Below are positions 1 through 8,907 of a DNA stretch of 35,831 nucleotides, piece by piece. The notes beneath the pieces were generated by a model. The model saw nothing but the letters and a program-made list of their open reading frames with translations. It was not told the origin of the DNA and searched no databases. How positions within the stretch are numbered: position 1 is the first letter of the stretch; every line of letters begins with the position of its first letter. A program made the position numbers and the translations under genes. Location of the stretch: positions 4,955-40,785 of the forward strand of contig MAEO01000205.1 of NCBI GenBank assembly GCA_001683985.1, given 5' to 3'. Origin of the DNA: Smithella sp. M82 (GTDB lineage Bacteria; Desulfobacterota; Syntrophia; Syntrophales; Smithellaceae).

Positions 1-357
1 AAACGGTAAGATGGCATTTTTATAAATCATTTTGAGATGCTTTCAACCAGGATACCCACTTATAAAACTTGTGCCGTTTTTATATTTTCAGACATCGAAT
101 TAATTTTTTTAACTTTTCATCAAAACGACATTAGATTGTAACAATATTCTTATAAATTCTTAAAAGAAAGATAATAAGATTATTGAGATCATGAAAAAAT
201 TAACAGAGAAATGTTCTTCACGATATGCCTCTTTTTTAAATGACAATAATATAAAAAGTCTTCTATCTGTTTTTTTCTAAAGAGCTCATTTCTCTGAATT
301 TCACAATCTACTTTATAAGTCGTATAAATTAATAGATTCCTTAGGAGGTTCCCTGTT
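1..357. other. AT-rich noncoding leader before the response regulator
   Basis: This stretch holds no gene I can support. It is very AT-rich and includes two adjacent near-identical 10-mers, ATTCTTATAA and ATTCTTAAAA, at 146-165. A 29-codon ATG ORF at 191-280 has no convincing ribosome-binding site and is not called. A strong Shine-Dalgarno AGGAGG lies nine bases before the ATG at 358. Confidence 0.6.
146..165 (+). promoter_or_regulatory. Possible response-regulator binding site (tandem 10-bp repeats)
   Basis: Two head-to-tail 10-mers, ATTCTTATAA and ATTCTTAAAA, sit about 190 bases upstream of the response regulator start. OmpR/PhoB-family regulators usually bind direct repeats of 10-11 bp spacing, so autoregulation is possible. 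In such AT-rich DNA the match could be chance, and the distance to the start is large. Confidence 0.2.
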
Positions 358-1104
358 ATGATTCAGAAGAGAATCATGGTCGTTGATGACGAAAAAGACA
401 TCGTGGAACTTATCAGTTATAATTTAGAACTTGAAAAATTTTCTGTCATCAAGGCATACGATGGTGAAAGCGCCCTGGAAATGCTCGAATCAGTAAAACC
501 CGACTTAATAATTCTTGATCTGATGCTTCCTGTCATACGAGGTCTGGAAGTATGCAAAATCATTCGTAAGAATCCTGAAACTGAGTCAATTCCAATTATA
601 ATGCTGACAGCAAGAGGTGATGATATGGACAGAATAATTGGATTTGAAATGGGGGCTGACGATTACATAGTGAAACCGTTCAATTTAAAAGAACTGATCG
701 CGAGAATACGCGCGGTATTAAGGAGGGCAGAAACAATTTCAGCAACAGATAAAACCAGTATACTGAAATATAAAGACCTTAAAATAGATTACAAAACTTT
801 TGAAGTAACTTTAAATGAAAAAAAAATTAATCTTAGTCCCAAAGCATTGAAAATATTGCAATTTTTAGCAAAAAATCCCGGCAGAGTTTACTCCAGAGAA
901 CAAATACTTTATTATATATGGGGAGATGATACATTTGTTGAACCACGAACGGTTGACGCTCACATATGTCGACTTCGCGAAACCCTTGAAAAAGACATCA
1001 ATAATCCGCAATATATTTTTACTATAAGAAGCTTTGGTTATAAATTCGCCGACAGGGAAGCCCCTAATGGTTTAAAAGATAAGAAAGTCGTACATCGAAA
1101 GTAA
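358..1104 (+). CDS. PhoB/OmpR-family response regulator
   Basis: This is a two-component transcriptional regulator of 248 residues, the normal length for the family. The receiver domain (about 1-125) has the acidic pair D10/D11, the phospho-acceptor D54 in the LDLMLP context, the switch threonine T84 and the conserved K106 in VKPF. The C-terminal part (about 135-232) is a winged-helix DNA-binding domain ending in the typical IRSFGYKF segment. The start at 358 is supported by AGGAGG nine bases upstream. It is the only plus-strand gene and converges on the HD-GYP gene with a 21-base gap. No histidine kinase gene is adjacent, so it is an orphan in this window. PhoB-like architecture is clear, but the stimulus and target genes are unknown; a phosphate role would be a guess. 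Confidence 0.93.
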   Translation: MIQKRIMVVDDEKDIVELISYNLELEKFSVIKAYDGESALEMLESVKPDLIILDLMLPVIRGLEVCKIIRKNPETESIPIIMLTARGDDMDRIIGFEMGADDYIVKPFNLKELIARIRAVLRRAETISATDKTSILKYKDLKIDYKTFEVTLNEKKINLSPKALKILQFLAKNPGRVYSREQILYYIWGDDTFVEPRTVDAHICRLRETLEKDINNPQYIFTIRSFGYKFADREAPNGLKDKKVVHRK

Positions 1105-1125
1105 ATAACCGAAGTAAATCAGATA

Positions 1126-2499
1126 TTAAGGAAGTTGATAATTTTTCTCCGTAAATAAGTTCAGGCAGGCATTCACAACATAATTATCATAAAGAATTCC
1201 AGCATCATGTTCAATTTTCGACAGCACAATTTCAAGTCCATAAGCAGGCCTGTAGGGACGATGGGACGTCATTGCCGCAACCACATCGGCAACGGCAAGA
1301 ATACGGGCTTCAATAAAAATATCTTCACCTTTTAGTCCTTGCGGATATCCGGAGCCGTTTATTCGCTCATGATGCTGGCGGACGATATCGGCTAATGGCC
1401 AGGGAGATTCGACTTCTTTCATTATTTCGTAACTATACTGGGAGTGCGATTTGATAATAGAAAACTCTATACCAGTTAATTTTGTCGGTTTACACAGAAT
1501 TTCTGATGGCACTGAAATATTTCCGATGTCATGAATAGCGCCGGCCATACGGATTCCTTCAATTGTGTCAGAAGAAAGTCCCATTTCCTTGGCAATGGCG
1601 CGGGCAAGATCGGCAACCCTCTTTTGATGACCTGTAGTGTAAGGGTCCTTTGCTTCTGATGCCGCACCCAATACTTGTATGGTTGTTCTTATAGATTTTC
1701 GTAAACTTTCCATCGTCTTATTTAGTTTTTCTTCCGCCTTTCTGCGCAAGGTGACATCCTCGTAGATGACCTGAGACTGTTTTTTCCCGTTCCAAAAGAT
1801 TTCTTTACGGAAAACATGGAGATGCCTTATTTCATCGTCTTTCCTTACAATGCTTATTTCATATTCAGACGGACCAAATTCACCCCGCATCTTTTCCTTT
1901 TGATACTCAGCATAACTCTCCGGCGTATAGCATTTCTTCAGGGGCATTTTTATTAGCTCCTCAATGCTTTCATACCCATATATATCGAGAACAGCCTTAT
2001 TGGCATAAATTATTTCGTCCTTTGCCGTTACGATGAGTACGCCCAGGGGAAATTCATCCAGGGAATGGTGGAAATTTTCTTCACTTTTTCGTAAAGAATC
2101 CTCCATTCTTTTGCGATCGCTGATGTCACTTATGCTAACAATTACGGTTTCAACAGCATTATTATGTACCAGATTGTTTGCCATAAATTCGAATGTATGC
2201 CATTTTCCATATCTGTGACGAAGACGTACTTCTGATCGATGAACACGAGCGTTTGTATCCCTTGCCAATTTATTGAATTTATGCGTTATACATTTCAGAT
2301 CATCCGGATGGACATATTCAAATATGCTGGTGCCAATAATTTCTTCAGCCTTGAATCCCCAAACTTTTTCAATCGTCGGATTTGCATGTGTGATAATTCC
2401 CTTTTGACTCATGAAGATAATGATATCTGACGATTGCTCCACAAGAGTGCGGAAAAGTTGACCCTCGTAGTCTGTTTTTTCCTTTATTACATTAAACAT
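1126..2499 (-). CDS. PAS-PAS-HD-GYP phosphodiesterase/sensor
   Basis: This is a probable cytoplasmic sensor that degrades cyclic di-GMP, 457 residues from the chosen start. Two PAS domains (about 15-130 and 140-255) precede an HD-GYP domain (about 280-450). The metal-binding HD is H323/D324 in the motif HDIGNISVP, and the signature HHERINGSGYP follows near 376-386. The usual lysine of HDIGK is asparagine here. I chose ATG 2499 because AGGAG lies five bases upstream; a longer in-frame start at 2577 lacks such a site. It is the last gene of the minus-strand series, 145 bases after the EAL-CBS-GGDEF gene, suggesting a role in c-di-GMP control of the polysaccharide locus. The PAS ligand cannot be told from sequence. 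Confidence 0.9.
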   Translation of the reverse strand: MFNVIKEKTDYEGQLFRTLVEQSSDIIIFMSQKGIITHANPTIEKVWGFKAEEIIGTSIFEYVHPDDLKCITHKFNKLARDTNARVHRSEVRLRHRYGKWHTFEFMANNLVHNNAVETVIVSISDISDRKRMEDSLRKSEENFHHSLDEFPLGVLIVTAKDEIIYANKAVLDIYGYESIEELIKMPLKKCYTPESYAEYQKEKMRGEFGPSEYEISIVRKDDEIRHLHVFRKEIFWNGKKQSQVIYEDVTLRRKAEEKLNKTMESLRKSIRTTIQVLGAASEAKDPYTTGHQKRVADLARAIAKEMGLSSDTIEGIRMAGAIHDIGNISVPSEILCKPTKLTGIEFSIIKSHSQYSYEIMKEVESPWPLADIVRQHHERINGSGYPQGLKGEDIFIEARILAVADVVAAMTSHRPYRPAYGLEIVLSKIEHDAGILYDNYVVNACLNLFTEKNYQLP

Positions 2500-2644
2500 T
2501 AATTCTCCTGTATTTAACTGAAACTGATAAAAAAATGAATATTGCTCCGATTTGTTTATTATTTTTTCTATAATCAAAAATCATAAAAACCAAGAGGGAA
2601 GGCAAATGCATTGCGCACAACTGATTGAATGAAATTAAGCAGCA

Positions 2645-4408
2645 TTATTCTCTTCTGCGATCGCGGACATATGCGCTGCCGGGTATCGATTTGGCATATT
2701 GCTTTAATTGAGCTACCTTACCGGATACATCCTTCATATTCGCGCCGGTTTCTGATGTACAGTCTAGAACAGCCAGCGATATGGAAATAAATGGGCACCA
2801 TCTTTCCTGTCCTGACCGGTCATGAGCCATGATCCCTCCTGTTTTTTGATCATCGGGATTGTATAAATCCCGGATAGCGGCGTCAAAATTTTTTATTATA
2901 AAACCGCATAACGAATCAACGGACTCTTCTGTTGTAAAAATAATAAAATCATCTCCTCCAATGTGCCCTATAAATCCGTCATTGGTGCAGCATTCTTTAA
3001 GTCCGTTTTTAAGAATGTTCGCTGTATAAAGGAGTACTTCGTCACCTTTTTCAAATCCGTATTTGTCATTATAGGATTTGAAATTATCAAGATCGATAAA
3101 GATGACACTAAAAGGTTTGTCATTTTTTATACACCTGGAATGTTCCCGCTCAATGGCAATATTCCCCGGGAGTCCCGTTAATGGATTGGCACCCTTGGCC
3201 AACTCCAACCTGATTCTCGTCATCGTGTCCAGAAGAGTTTGAACACTGACAACACCCTGCAGCAATTCATTTCTGGTAACGACGATACTATCATATATTT
3301 TCGTTTTATTACGATTCATGGCAGCTTGGGATACAAGCTCAACCGGAGTTTGGTTATCCACAATAAGCGGCATTTTGTCCATGATTCTGGAAACGGGCTT
3401 TTCATAATATAATGCATATCCGTATTTTTTTCCAAGATGCTTATCCAGATGCTGGCGCATGATAAGACCACAGGGTTTATTGTGTTCAATAACGACAATA
3501 CTGGACATTTCCGTGTTTTCTTCAAAAAGAGCCTTGACATCTTTGACCGGCACGTGCCCGTCCACAGCAATGGTTTCATCAACAATATCACCTATGGGAA
3601 AGGCATTTTTCAGAATTTGCTGGCGTCCGTTATTTATAAAACGGAGCGTTTTCAGATACGCTTCCTCCGTGGTAATTTGTTTGGGATAAGCCGGCTTGCC
3701 GAAGAAATATTCCTGACCATAGTGGACACCGCTATTGACGAGTGATACCAATTCCGCATCATCTTCGATTCCTTCAGCAATTATTTCACTGCCGATCTTC
3801 TCGGCAAAAGTAACTAAAGTTTCCATCAGGGCTGTTTTGACTCTATCTTTATGGATTCCCCTGACCAGAGAAATATCGATTTTAATATAGTCGGGACGTA
3901 ATTCAGCTATGGACCGGATAGTGGAAAATCCGTCTCCGACATCATCCACCGCCACCATAAAACCTTGATCCCTGTAGTGCTTCAGACTCCTGTTAAACAA
4001 AGAAAAATCTTTAATAGGATGCCTTTCCGTAACTTCAAAAACAACATTATCAGGATTCATATTGAAATTACGGAATATTCTTATAATTTCTCCCTTTTTA
4101 AAAGAAGGATCAATAATTGTATCCGGATGGACATTAATAAATACTTTCTGACCGGGTCCGAGTTCTCCAATGTTATTTAAAGCCGATTCAAGGCAGATTT
4201 CTTCAAGAGCAAAAAGCAAACCTTCCGACTCGGCAAAGGAAAAAATTTCTTCAGGACGATGAAAATAACTGTTTTCGGAACCCCTGATCAGAGCCTCCCA
4301 ACCAAGAATAGCAGCAGAACGAATAGAGACAATGGGCTGATAAACAGAATGCAGTTTCTTTTGGGTAAGGAGTTCTTTAAATTCCAGAAGGTGCTTAGCG
4401 TATTTCAT
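2645..4408 (-). CDS. EAL-CBS-GGDEF cyclic di-GMP enzyme
   Basis: A 587-residue protein with an N-terminal EAL phosphodiesterase domain (about 1-245), a CBS-domain pair (about 275-395) and a C-terminal GGDEF diguanylate cyclase domain (about 410-580). EAL hallmarks are present: EAL at 38-40, NVHPD, VFEVTE, VDDVGDG, YIKID and AEGIE. The cyclase motif reads GGDDF (484-488) rather than GGDEF or GGEEF, and I see no RxxD inhibitory site just before it. Phosphodiesterase activity therefore looks plausible, whereas cyclase activity is uncertain. CBS pairs usually sense adenine nucleotides. The gene lies between the VKOR-type gene and the HD-GYP gene, 35 bases downstream of the former. Confidence 0.92.
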   Translation of the reverse strand: MKYAKHLLEFKELLTQKKLHSVYQPIVSIRSAAILGWEALIRGSENSYFHRPEEIFSFAESEGLLFALEEICLESALNNIGELGPGQKVFINVHPDTIIDPSFKKGEIIRIFRNFNMNPDNVVFEVTERHPIKDFSLFNRSLKHYRDQGFMVAVDDVGDGFSTIRSIAELRPDYIKIDISLVRGIHKDRVKTALMETLVTFAEKIGSEIIAEGIEDDAELVSLVNSGVHYGQEYFFGKPAYPKQITTEEAYLKTLRFINNGRQQILKNAFPIGDIVDETIAVDGHVPVKDVKALFEENTEMSSIVVIEHNKPCGLIMRQHLDKHLGKKYGYALYYEKPVSRIMDKMPLIVDNQTPVELVSQAAMNRNKTKIYDSIVVTRNELLQGVVSVQTLLDTMTRIRLELAKGANPLTGLPGNIAIEREHSRCIKNDKPFSVIFIDLDNFKSYNDKYGFEKGDEVLLYTANILKNGLKECCTNDGFIGHIGGDDFIIFTTEESVDSLCGFIIKNFDAAIRDLYNPDDQKTGGIMAHDRSGQERWCPFISISLAVLDCTSETGANMKDVSGKVAQLKQYAKSIPGSAYVRDRRRE

Positions 4409-4443
4409 GTTTAATAAATCCTTTTCTGCCCGGACATCTTCAT

Positions 4444-5220
4444 TTACGGCAGATACTTGGCGTAGGTTGGCGTAGCGCGCGAAACAGGCACGTCAACATA
4501 AGTAATCTTTACATTGCCCTGGGCAAGCAGTTCCTTGATTACCGGTTCGGCTTTCGCGTCAATCACGCGACACGGTGGGCAGAAATAATCTGTAAATAAT
4601 ATCACCTCGCAAGTTCCCCTGTCCGGAGATGGAAAAGTACTTGTTGTGTTTTGTCCGTAAGCCGGCAGGACGGAACCGGAAAAGGTAAACAGGACGATAA
4701 AATATCCCAAAATGCCGACAAAAAGTAACGGCAATTTATGTATTCTGAATATTGGCAAATCGACCTCCCCAAGAAAAAACAGCCACATCTTGCGACGGTT
4801 TTCACGCCAGGCGGATGGGACTTCATAGTTAACGATAAACGCTGATATCACCGCCAAAGCAAAAAAAAGACAAAAGGGACAAAAAACGCTGTTCTGCACT
4901 TGAAAGGAAAACAGGAATACTTCCACACCCAGGCCGGCGGCAAGTAAAATACGAACAAATGAAAATTGCCGACAAGCAGCAAATGCTATTATGGCAAACA
5001 TATAGACAATACCAACCCATTTGAGATTAATCCCCCAGATAGCGCCTTGCAGGTAACTGCACATCGCATCGCAATAATCATAATAAAACATCATTACGAT
5101 ACCGCTTAGGGCCAGAATAACGGTACTGACGTTTCGGGTTTTTTTTACAAATTCAATTATCCGCAATATCGACACATCCTTACTGCCGCATGATTTAACG
5201 GAAGGGGACCCTGATCTCAT
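4444..5220 (-). CDS. VKOR-family protein with shortened C-terminal thioredoxin-like domain
   Basis: An inner-membrane disulfide-forming protein of 258 residues. The N-terminal VKOR domain (about 30-135) has several hydrophobic helices, a loop cysteine pair C50/C54 and the active-site CPFC at 114-117. A further membrane helix (about 163-183) leads to a periplasmic thioredoxin/DsbA-like region with CPPC at 214-217. That region stops about 41 residues after CPPC, whereas DsbA-like partners in such fusions normally continue for 100 or more residues, so the second half of the fold seems lost. No frame downstream continues it. The ATG overlaps the stop of the tyrosine kinase gene (ATGA), indicating translational coupling. 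It may oxidise secreted proteins of the locus, but the truncation makes function uncertain. Confidence 0.82.
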   Translation of the reverse strand: MRSGSPSVKSCGSKDVSILRIIEFVKKTRNVSTVILALSGIVMMFYYDYCDAMCSYLQGAIWGINLKWVGIVYMFAIIAFAACRQFSFVRILLAAGLGVEVFLFSFQVQNSVFCPFCLFFALAVISAFIVNYEVPSAWRENRRKMWLFFLGEVDLPIFRIHKLPLLFVGILGYFIVLFTFSGSVLPAYGQNTTSTFPSPDRGTCEVILFTDYFCPPCRVIDAKAEPVIKELLAQGNVKITYVDVPVSRATPTYAKYLP

Positions 5221-6053
5221 TGCCTATAATACTCGGATTGTGACAACGCCGAACAACGGTTCAGCGCAAAGCCGAGAATCTTCTCCTGCGGAAGAAACCG
5301 GACAGCCTTTTTGACATCGTCAATCGATGTTTTCCCGGCCTGAACCACAACAATGATATAGTCAACCAGAGGATAAAAAGTCAGAGCATCGGCTCCGGAA
5401 AGAACCGGCGGGACATCGAAGATAATATACCGTTCGTGGTAGCGGCTTTTCATTTCGGACACAAGTTCCTTCATACGCGGCGATCCCAGCATCTCTGCGC
5501 TTTCCTGACAAGAACGCCCCCCGGAAATGAGTGTAATTTTTTCGATTCCCGACCATTTGATGAGTTCGGGCAAAGGGGCGCCATCTGCCAGATAATCTAT
5601 CAATCCCCGGTCACCTGCGTACCCCAGATATTTATGGATATTCTGTTTTCTCAAATCACCATCAACCAGCAGCACCGTATGCTGGAATTCACGGGCAAAA
5701 GTGAAAGCAAGATTAATGGCTGTAATTGTTTTTCCCTCACCGGGCAGGGCGCTGGTAACCATGATAGTGTTGCAACCGGTTCCCCGGGTCCGCTGCATGA
5801 TCTGCGTCCGCAGCACCCGGTATGCTTCCATCTCCGGAACATTGTCCAGATGTGCGAAACAACGGTTTTCTGCGATGAGTCCGGGATCCAGGTAAACACG
5901 CCTGGACTGGGAATAGTTTGGCGAAATCCATCCCTGCCGCTCTTTATTCTCTTCAGCAGTTTTTACCCGCGAAGTTAAATCCGGATCCTTTTTCTCTGCA
6001 TCTTTTTTGCCTTTATTAAAACGCGATATTTTTTCTTTGATTTTGCTAATCAT
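5217..6053 (-). CDS. CpsD/CapB-type tyrosine autokinase of the exosortase-EPS locus
   Basis: A 278-residue cytoplasmic BY-kinase, the ATPase partner of the Wzz-type protein encoded just upstream. The Walker A motif is PGEGKT (104-109), Walker A' is DGDLRK (131-136) and Walker B is FDVPP (212-216). The C-terminal end is SQSEYYRQ, a short tyrosine tail with Y275 and Y276 as possible autophosphorylation sites. A basic, charged N-terminal extension of about 70 residues precedes the ATPase core. I chose ATG 6053 because AAGGGG lies just upstream and it follows the chain-length gene by 26 bases; a longer start at 6113 would overlap that gene. It resembles the kinase family found next to exosortases. 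Phosphorylation is expected to control polymer length and export. Confidence 0.93.
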   Translation of the reverse strand: MISKIKEKISRFNKGKKDAEKKDPDLTSRVKTAEENKERQGWISPNYSQSRRVYLDPGLIAENRCFAHLDNVPEMEAYRVLRTQIMQRTRGTGCNTIMVTSALPGEGKTITAINLAFTFAREFQHTVLLVDGDLRKQNIHKYLGYAGDRGLIDYLADGAPLPELIKWSGIEKITLISGGRSCQESAEMLGSPRMKELVSEMKSRYHERYIIFDVPPVLSGADALTFYPLVDYIIVVVQAGKTSIDDVKKAVRFLPQEKILGFALNRCSALSQSEYYRQ

Positions 6054-6079
6054 TGAAACACCCCTTTTCAACCTGCTTT

Positions 6080-7636
6080 TTATAATGCCAAATACCTTGT
6101 GAGACGCGCCCACAGAACATCCAGATCCATCACAAAAAAATGGAAAATCAAAACAACGATAAATAAAGAGAGAACAACACCACCGGCTATTATCTTCAAA
6201 CGCTTCTTTCTGCGCCGTTCATCCTGTAATGTGATGATTTCCGGTATTTCAGCAAGGACAGGAAAAGGAAAATTTTTTGCAAGATCTTCCGGACTGCGCG
6301 CCGACTTATCGGTAGTCTCTTGCAGAGACGCCGTTCCCACACCTGCGCCGATCCCCAGAACAAGCCCGATCAGAAGAATTATGGGACGATTCGGTTTAAC
6401 CGGTTTTTCCGGAAGCCTGGCCGGATCAATCAAAGTGAAGCGTTCTCCCATTTGTCCCTTTTCCAGCCCATGGGCTACCTTTGCTTCCATAAACTTTTTC
6501 ATGAGATCATCGTACTTAAGCTGGGTGTTGTTTCTTTCAACCAACAGGTTTTTATATCCCTCCTCCACCCTTGGGGACGCCTCCAATCTTCGGCTGTAAT
6601 CGGCCCTCTTCTTTTTTGCGTCCTCAAGCTGACGCTTGACCGAACTGATTTCCGATCGGACGCTGGCCAGTTGCGCCTCAAGCGCTACATAAGCCGGGTT
6701 GTCTTGTTTTTTCGGGACGTTTGTCTGGCCGTCTTCAGAATCACTCTTTTTTTCAAGTTCCGCTATTTCCGCTTTCGTTTTTTTCACATCAGGATATTCG
6801 TCTGAATATTTTGACTTAAGGCTGATAAGTTTCGCCCGGAGTTCCTTCAAAAGTTCCGCCTGAGGCAACATGCTCGCCAGTTGACTCTGCAGATAGCTCT
6901 CCTTCTCCTTAAGAGTACGGAGCTGGTCATTGAACTGCTCATAATTCCTGTCTGTCCAATCCAGGGTTTGAAGATTGTACTGGAGTAATTCGGGAAGGGA
7001 ACGGGGATTCTTTTCTTTGTAAACAGCAATCTTTTTTTCTAGTTCAACCAGTTTGGCCTGAACCTCCTTCATCTCTTCCTCAAGGAATTTCGTGGTGCTT
7101 GTTGTCTGCTGTTGGACAACCCTGATATTCTCCTCAAGATAGAGTGAAGCGAGAACATTGGCGACCTGTTGGACGACCAGGGGATTCTTTCCCTCATAAG
7201 ACAGTGAAAAAGCAATGGTTGCCGGTTTTACCGATCCTGACCGGGGATCGACTATATCCGCAGTAATAGTCGAAAACTTAATGTCTTTTTCTCGCATGTT
7301 CTCGACGATCTCCTCGGTCGTAAACCGGTTTCGTTTATCCGCATAGAGATTGAAACGGTTGATGATCTCGAGAAGGCGCGCGGAGCTCATGATCCTCTGG
7401 TTGATGCTTTGAAGACGTTGTTCGGCATAGCTTGTCACCGTCGCCATAACATATTCCCGGGGGATTTCCTGCTCTTCGATCAGAATGGTGGATGTGGAAC
7501 GGTAAACGGGCTCCCAAAAAAGAATGACGACTACCGACAAGAGGAAAACGGCAAGCGCCGGCACAATGAGCGCCCAGCGCCTCCTTTTGACTATTGTAAC
7601 AAAATCTTTAAATGTTATAGATTCCTTCTGTTCCAT
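6080..7636 (-). CDS. Wzz/GumC-type polysaccharide chain-length determinant
   Basis: A 518-residue inner-membrane protein with a Wzz domain. An N-terminal membrane helix (about 21-41) precedes a long periplasmic region rich in coiled coil (about 160-385). A second helix follows the proline-rich stretch KPVKPNRP (about 420-440). A third hydrophobic segment lies near the C-terminus (about 482-503), which is unusual for classical Wzz but seen in exosortase-linked chain-length proteins. There is no kinase domain; the kinase is encoded separately by the next gene. GAAGGGA lies seven bases before the ATG. The family sets polymer length and links the polymerase to the export channel. Confidence 0.92.
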   Translation of the reverse strand: MEQKESITFKDFVTIVKRRRWALIVPALAVFLLSVVVILFWEPVYRSTSTILIEEQEIPREYVMATVTSYAEQRLQSINQRIMSSARLLEIINRFNLYADKRNRFTTEEIVENMREKDIKFSTITADIVDPRSGSVKPATIAFSLSYEGKNPLVVQQVANVLASLYLEENIRVVQQQTTSTTKFLEEEMKEVQAKLVELEKKIAVYKEKNPRSLPELLQYNLQTLDWTDRNYEQFNDQLRTLKEKESYLQSQLASMLPQAELLKELRAKLISLKSKYSDEYPDVKKTKAEIAELEKKSDSEDGQTNVPKKQDNPAYVALEAQLASVRSEISSVKRQLEDAKKKRADYSRRLEASPRVEEGYKNLLVERNNTQLKYDDLMKKFMEAKVAHGLEKGQMGERFTLIDPARLPEKPVKPNRPIILLIGLVLGIGAGVGTASLQETTDKSARSPEDLAKNFPFPVLAEIPEIITLQDERRRKKRLKIIAGGVVLSLFIVVLIFHFFVMDLDVLWARLTRYLAL

Positions 7637-7671
7637 AAAAAAATCCCTTCTATTATTTTATTTACTATTGC

Positions 7672-8907
7672 TTACTCAAAAATGGGGTACTGCATGTACA
7701 GACGCATAGACAAGAAATTTCTGTGAGCCGACGTGTTTGATTTAAGATAGTCAACTGCCGTATAATCATAAAATGACTCGAGATAGATGTTTTTTGAGAA
7801 TTCGTAACGAACACCCGGACTGACGCGTATGGTTCGCTCGTCAATGACCTGTGCGGAGAATTGCCCGGCGTCAGACTTATTCGTGTAATAGCCGCCTGAA
7901 AAAAGAATTGAAAATTCATATGTCATCCTGTACCGGGCTGACAGCATCAAAGCGTTGCGTTCCACAGCTCCATTCAGTCCGCTTGCCGGCGTAATATCTC
8001 TGTTATATGTGAGACTGCCATTACCGCGTTCTCCCTCGTAGAGCAGTGACATATTACCTACCCAGCCCCAGCCATCGTTTTTCTGCGGCGACTTTACATA
8101 ACCGATGAATATGGGAATATAAATCCCACCACCTATATTTATATACATATACTCCGGTTCGGCAACCGAAAATTCCGACCACGTATGGCGGACACCACCG
8201 TCAATCAGAAGACTTCCTTTTTCACTTAAAGCCAGGGAAAAGCCCGCGGTGCTCATGACAGCGTCAATGCGGGAATCGGGAAAAACATAATTGCTGTAAC
8301 CCAGATTGACCCTTCCTTTCACTCTCTGGAAATATCGGCCCATATCATATACCAGCCCTGCATTAACATCATGGGAGGTGTAACCGGTATATCTCGCACT
8401 TTCATAATCGTCCCTGCCAAAGGCATAAGACACCCCCGCCGCAGTTTTTTCACTAAGCTGATAATCAGCGGACAGGGATGCGTTGTAACGGTTGCGGGGC
8501 ACAGCCGATAGTATAATTCCGGACGTTTCAATGTCGCGACCCGGTTGGGAATCTCTTACATAACCTGCTTCAGCTGAAATGCCGAACAGGGATGTAGCAC
8601 GATACCGGATTTTGCCTTTGTAGAGTTGATCTGTTGCGCTGATTTCCCGGTTATCGGCATAGTCGAACCTGTCCAGCCGGGCCGACAAATTTGTTTCCAG
8701 TTTTTCGGTATTGTTCACCATCTCGAGAGAAGGAGAAATGGTGGTAATAAAATCATTCCTTATGTCATCCGTCAGAAAAAAAATATTATCATTGTATTCC
8801 TCCTTGATGGAGATAGAGGGAACAAGACGAAACTCGTTTCCCCATACAAGTGATGGACAAGACAACAGGACAACGGCAATAAGAATACAGCGTCGATAAT
8901 AAATCAT
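7672..8907 (-). CDS. Outer-membrane beta-barrel protein of the EPS export module
   Basis: A 411-residue protein with a signal peptide (about 1-23, ending SLVWG) followed by alternating amphipathic strands rich in aromatic and polar residues throughout, typical of an outer-membrane barrel. The early segment NEFRLVPSISIKEEYNDN resembles the start of the PEP-CTERM-associated outer-membrane family found between the export and chain-length genes of such loci. The last strand ends QYPIFE, so the usual terminal aromatic is one residue short of the end. Its ATG overlaps the stop of the Wza-type gene (ATGA), so the two are probably translated together. A pore or secretion role is inferred; enzymatic activity is not indicated. 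Confidence 0.85.
   Translation of the reverse strand: MIYYRRCILIAVVLLSCPSLVWGNEFRLVPSISIKEEYNDNIFFLTDDIRNDFITTISPSLEMVNNTEKLETNLSARLDRFDYADNREISATDQLYKGKIRYRATSLFGISAEAGYVRDSQPGRDIETSGIILSAVPRNRYNASLSADYQLSEKTAAGVSYAFGRDDYESARYTGYTSHDVNAGLVYDMGRYFQRVKGRVNLGYSNYVFPDSRIDAVMSTAGFSLALSEKGSLLIDGGVRHTWSEFSVAEPEYMYINIGGGIYIPIFIGYVKSPQKNDGWGWVGNMSLLYEGERGNGSLTYNRDITPASGLNGAVERNALMLSARYRMTYEFSILFSGGYYTNKSDAGQFSAQVIDERTIRVSPGVRYEFSKNIYLESFYDYTAVDYLKSNTSAHRNFLSMRLYMQYPIFE

Noticed and set aside
191..280. 29-codon ATG ORF in the leader of the response regulator
   Set aside because: It has no convincing ribosome-binding site, no recognisable feature and lies in very AT-rich DNA.
5436..5978. 180-codon plus-strand ORF opposite the tyrosine kinase
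   Set aside because: It overlaps a clearly recognised kinase with intact Walker motifs on the other strand.
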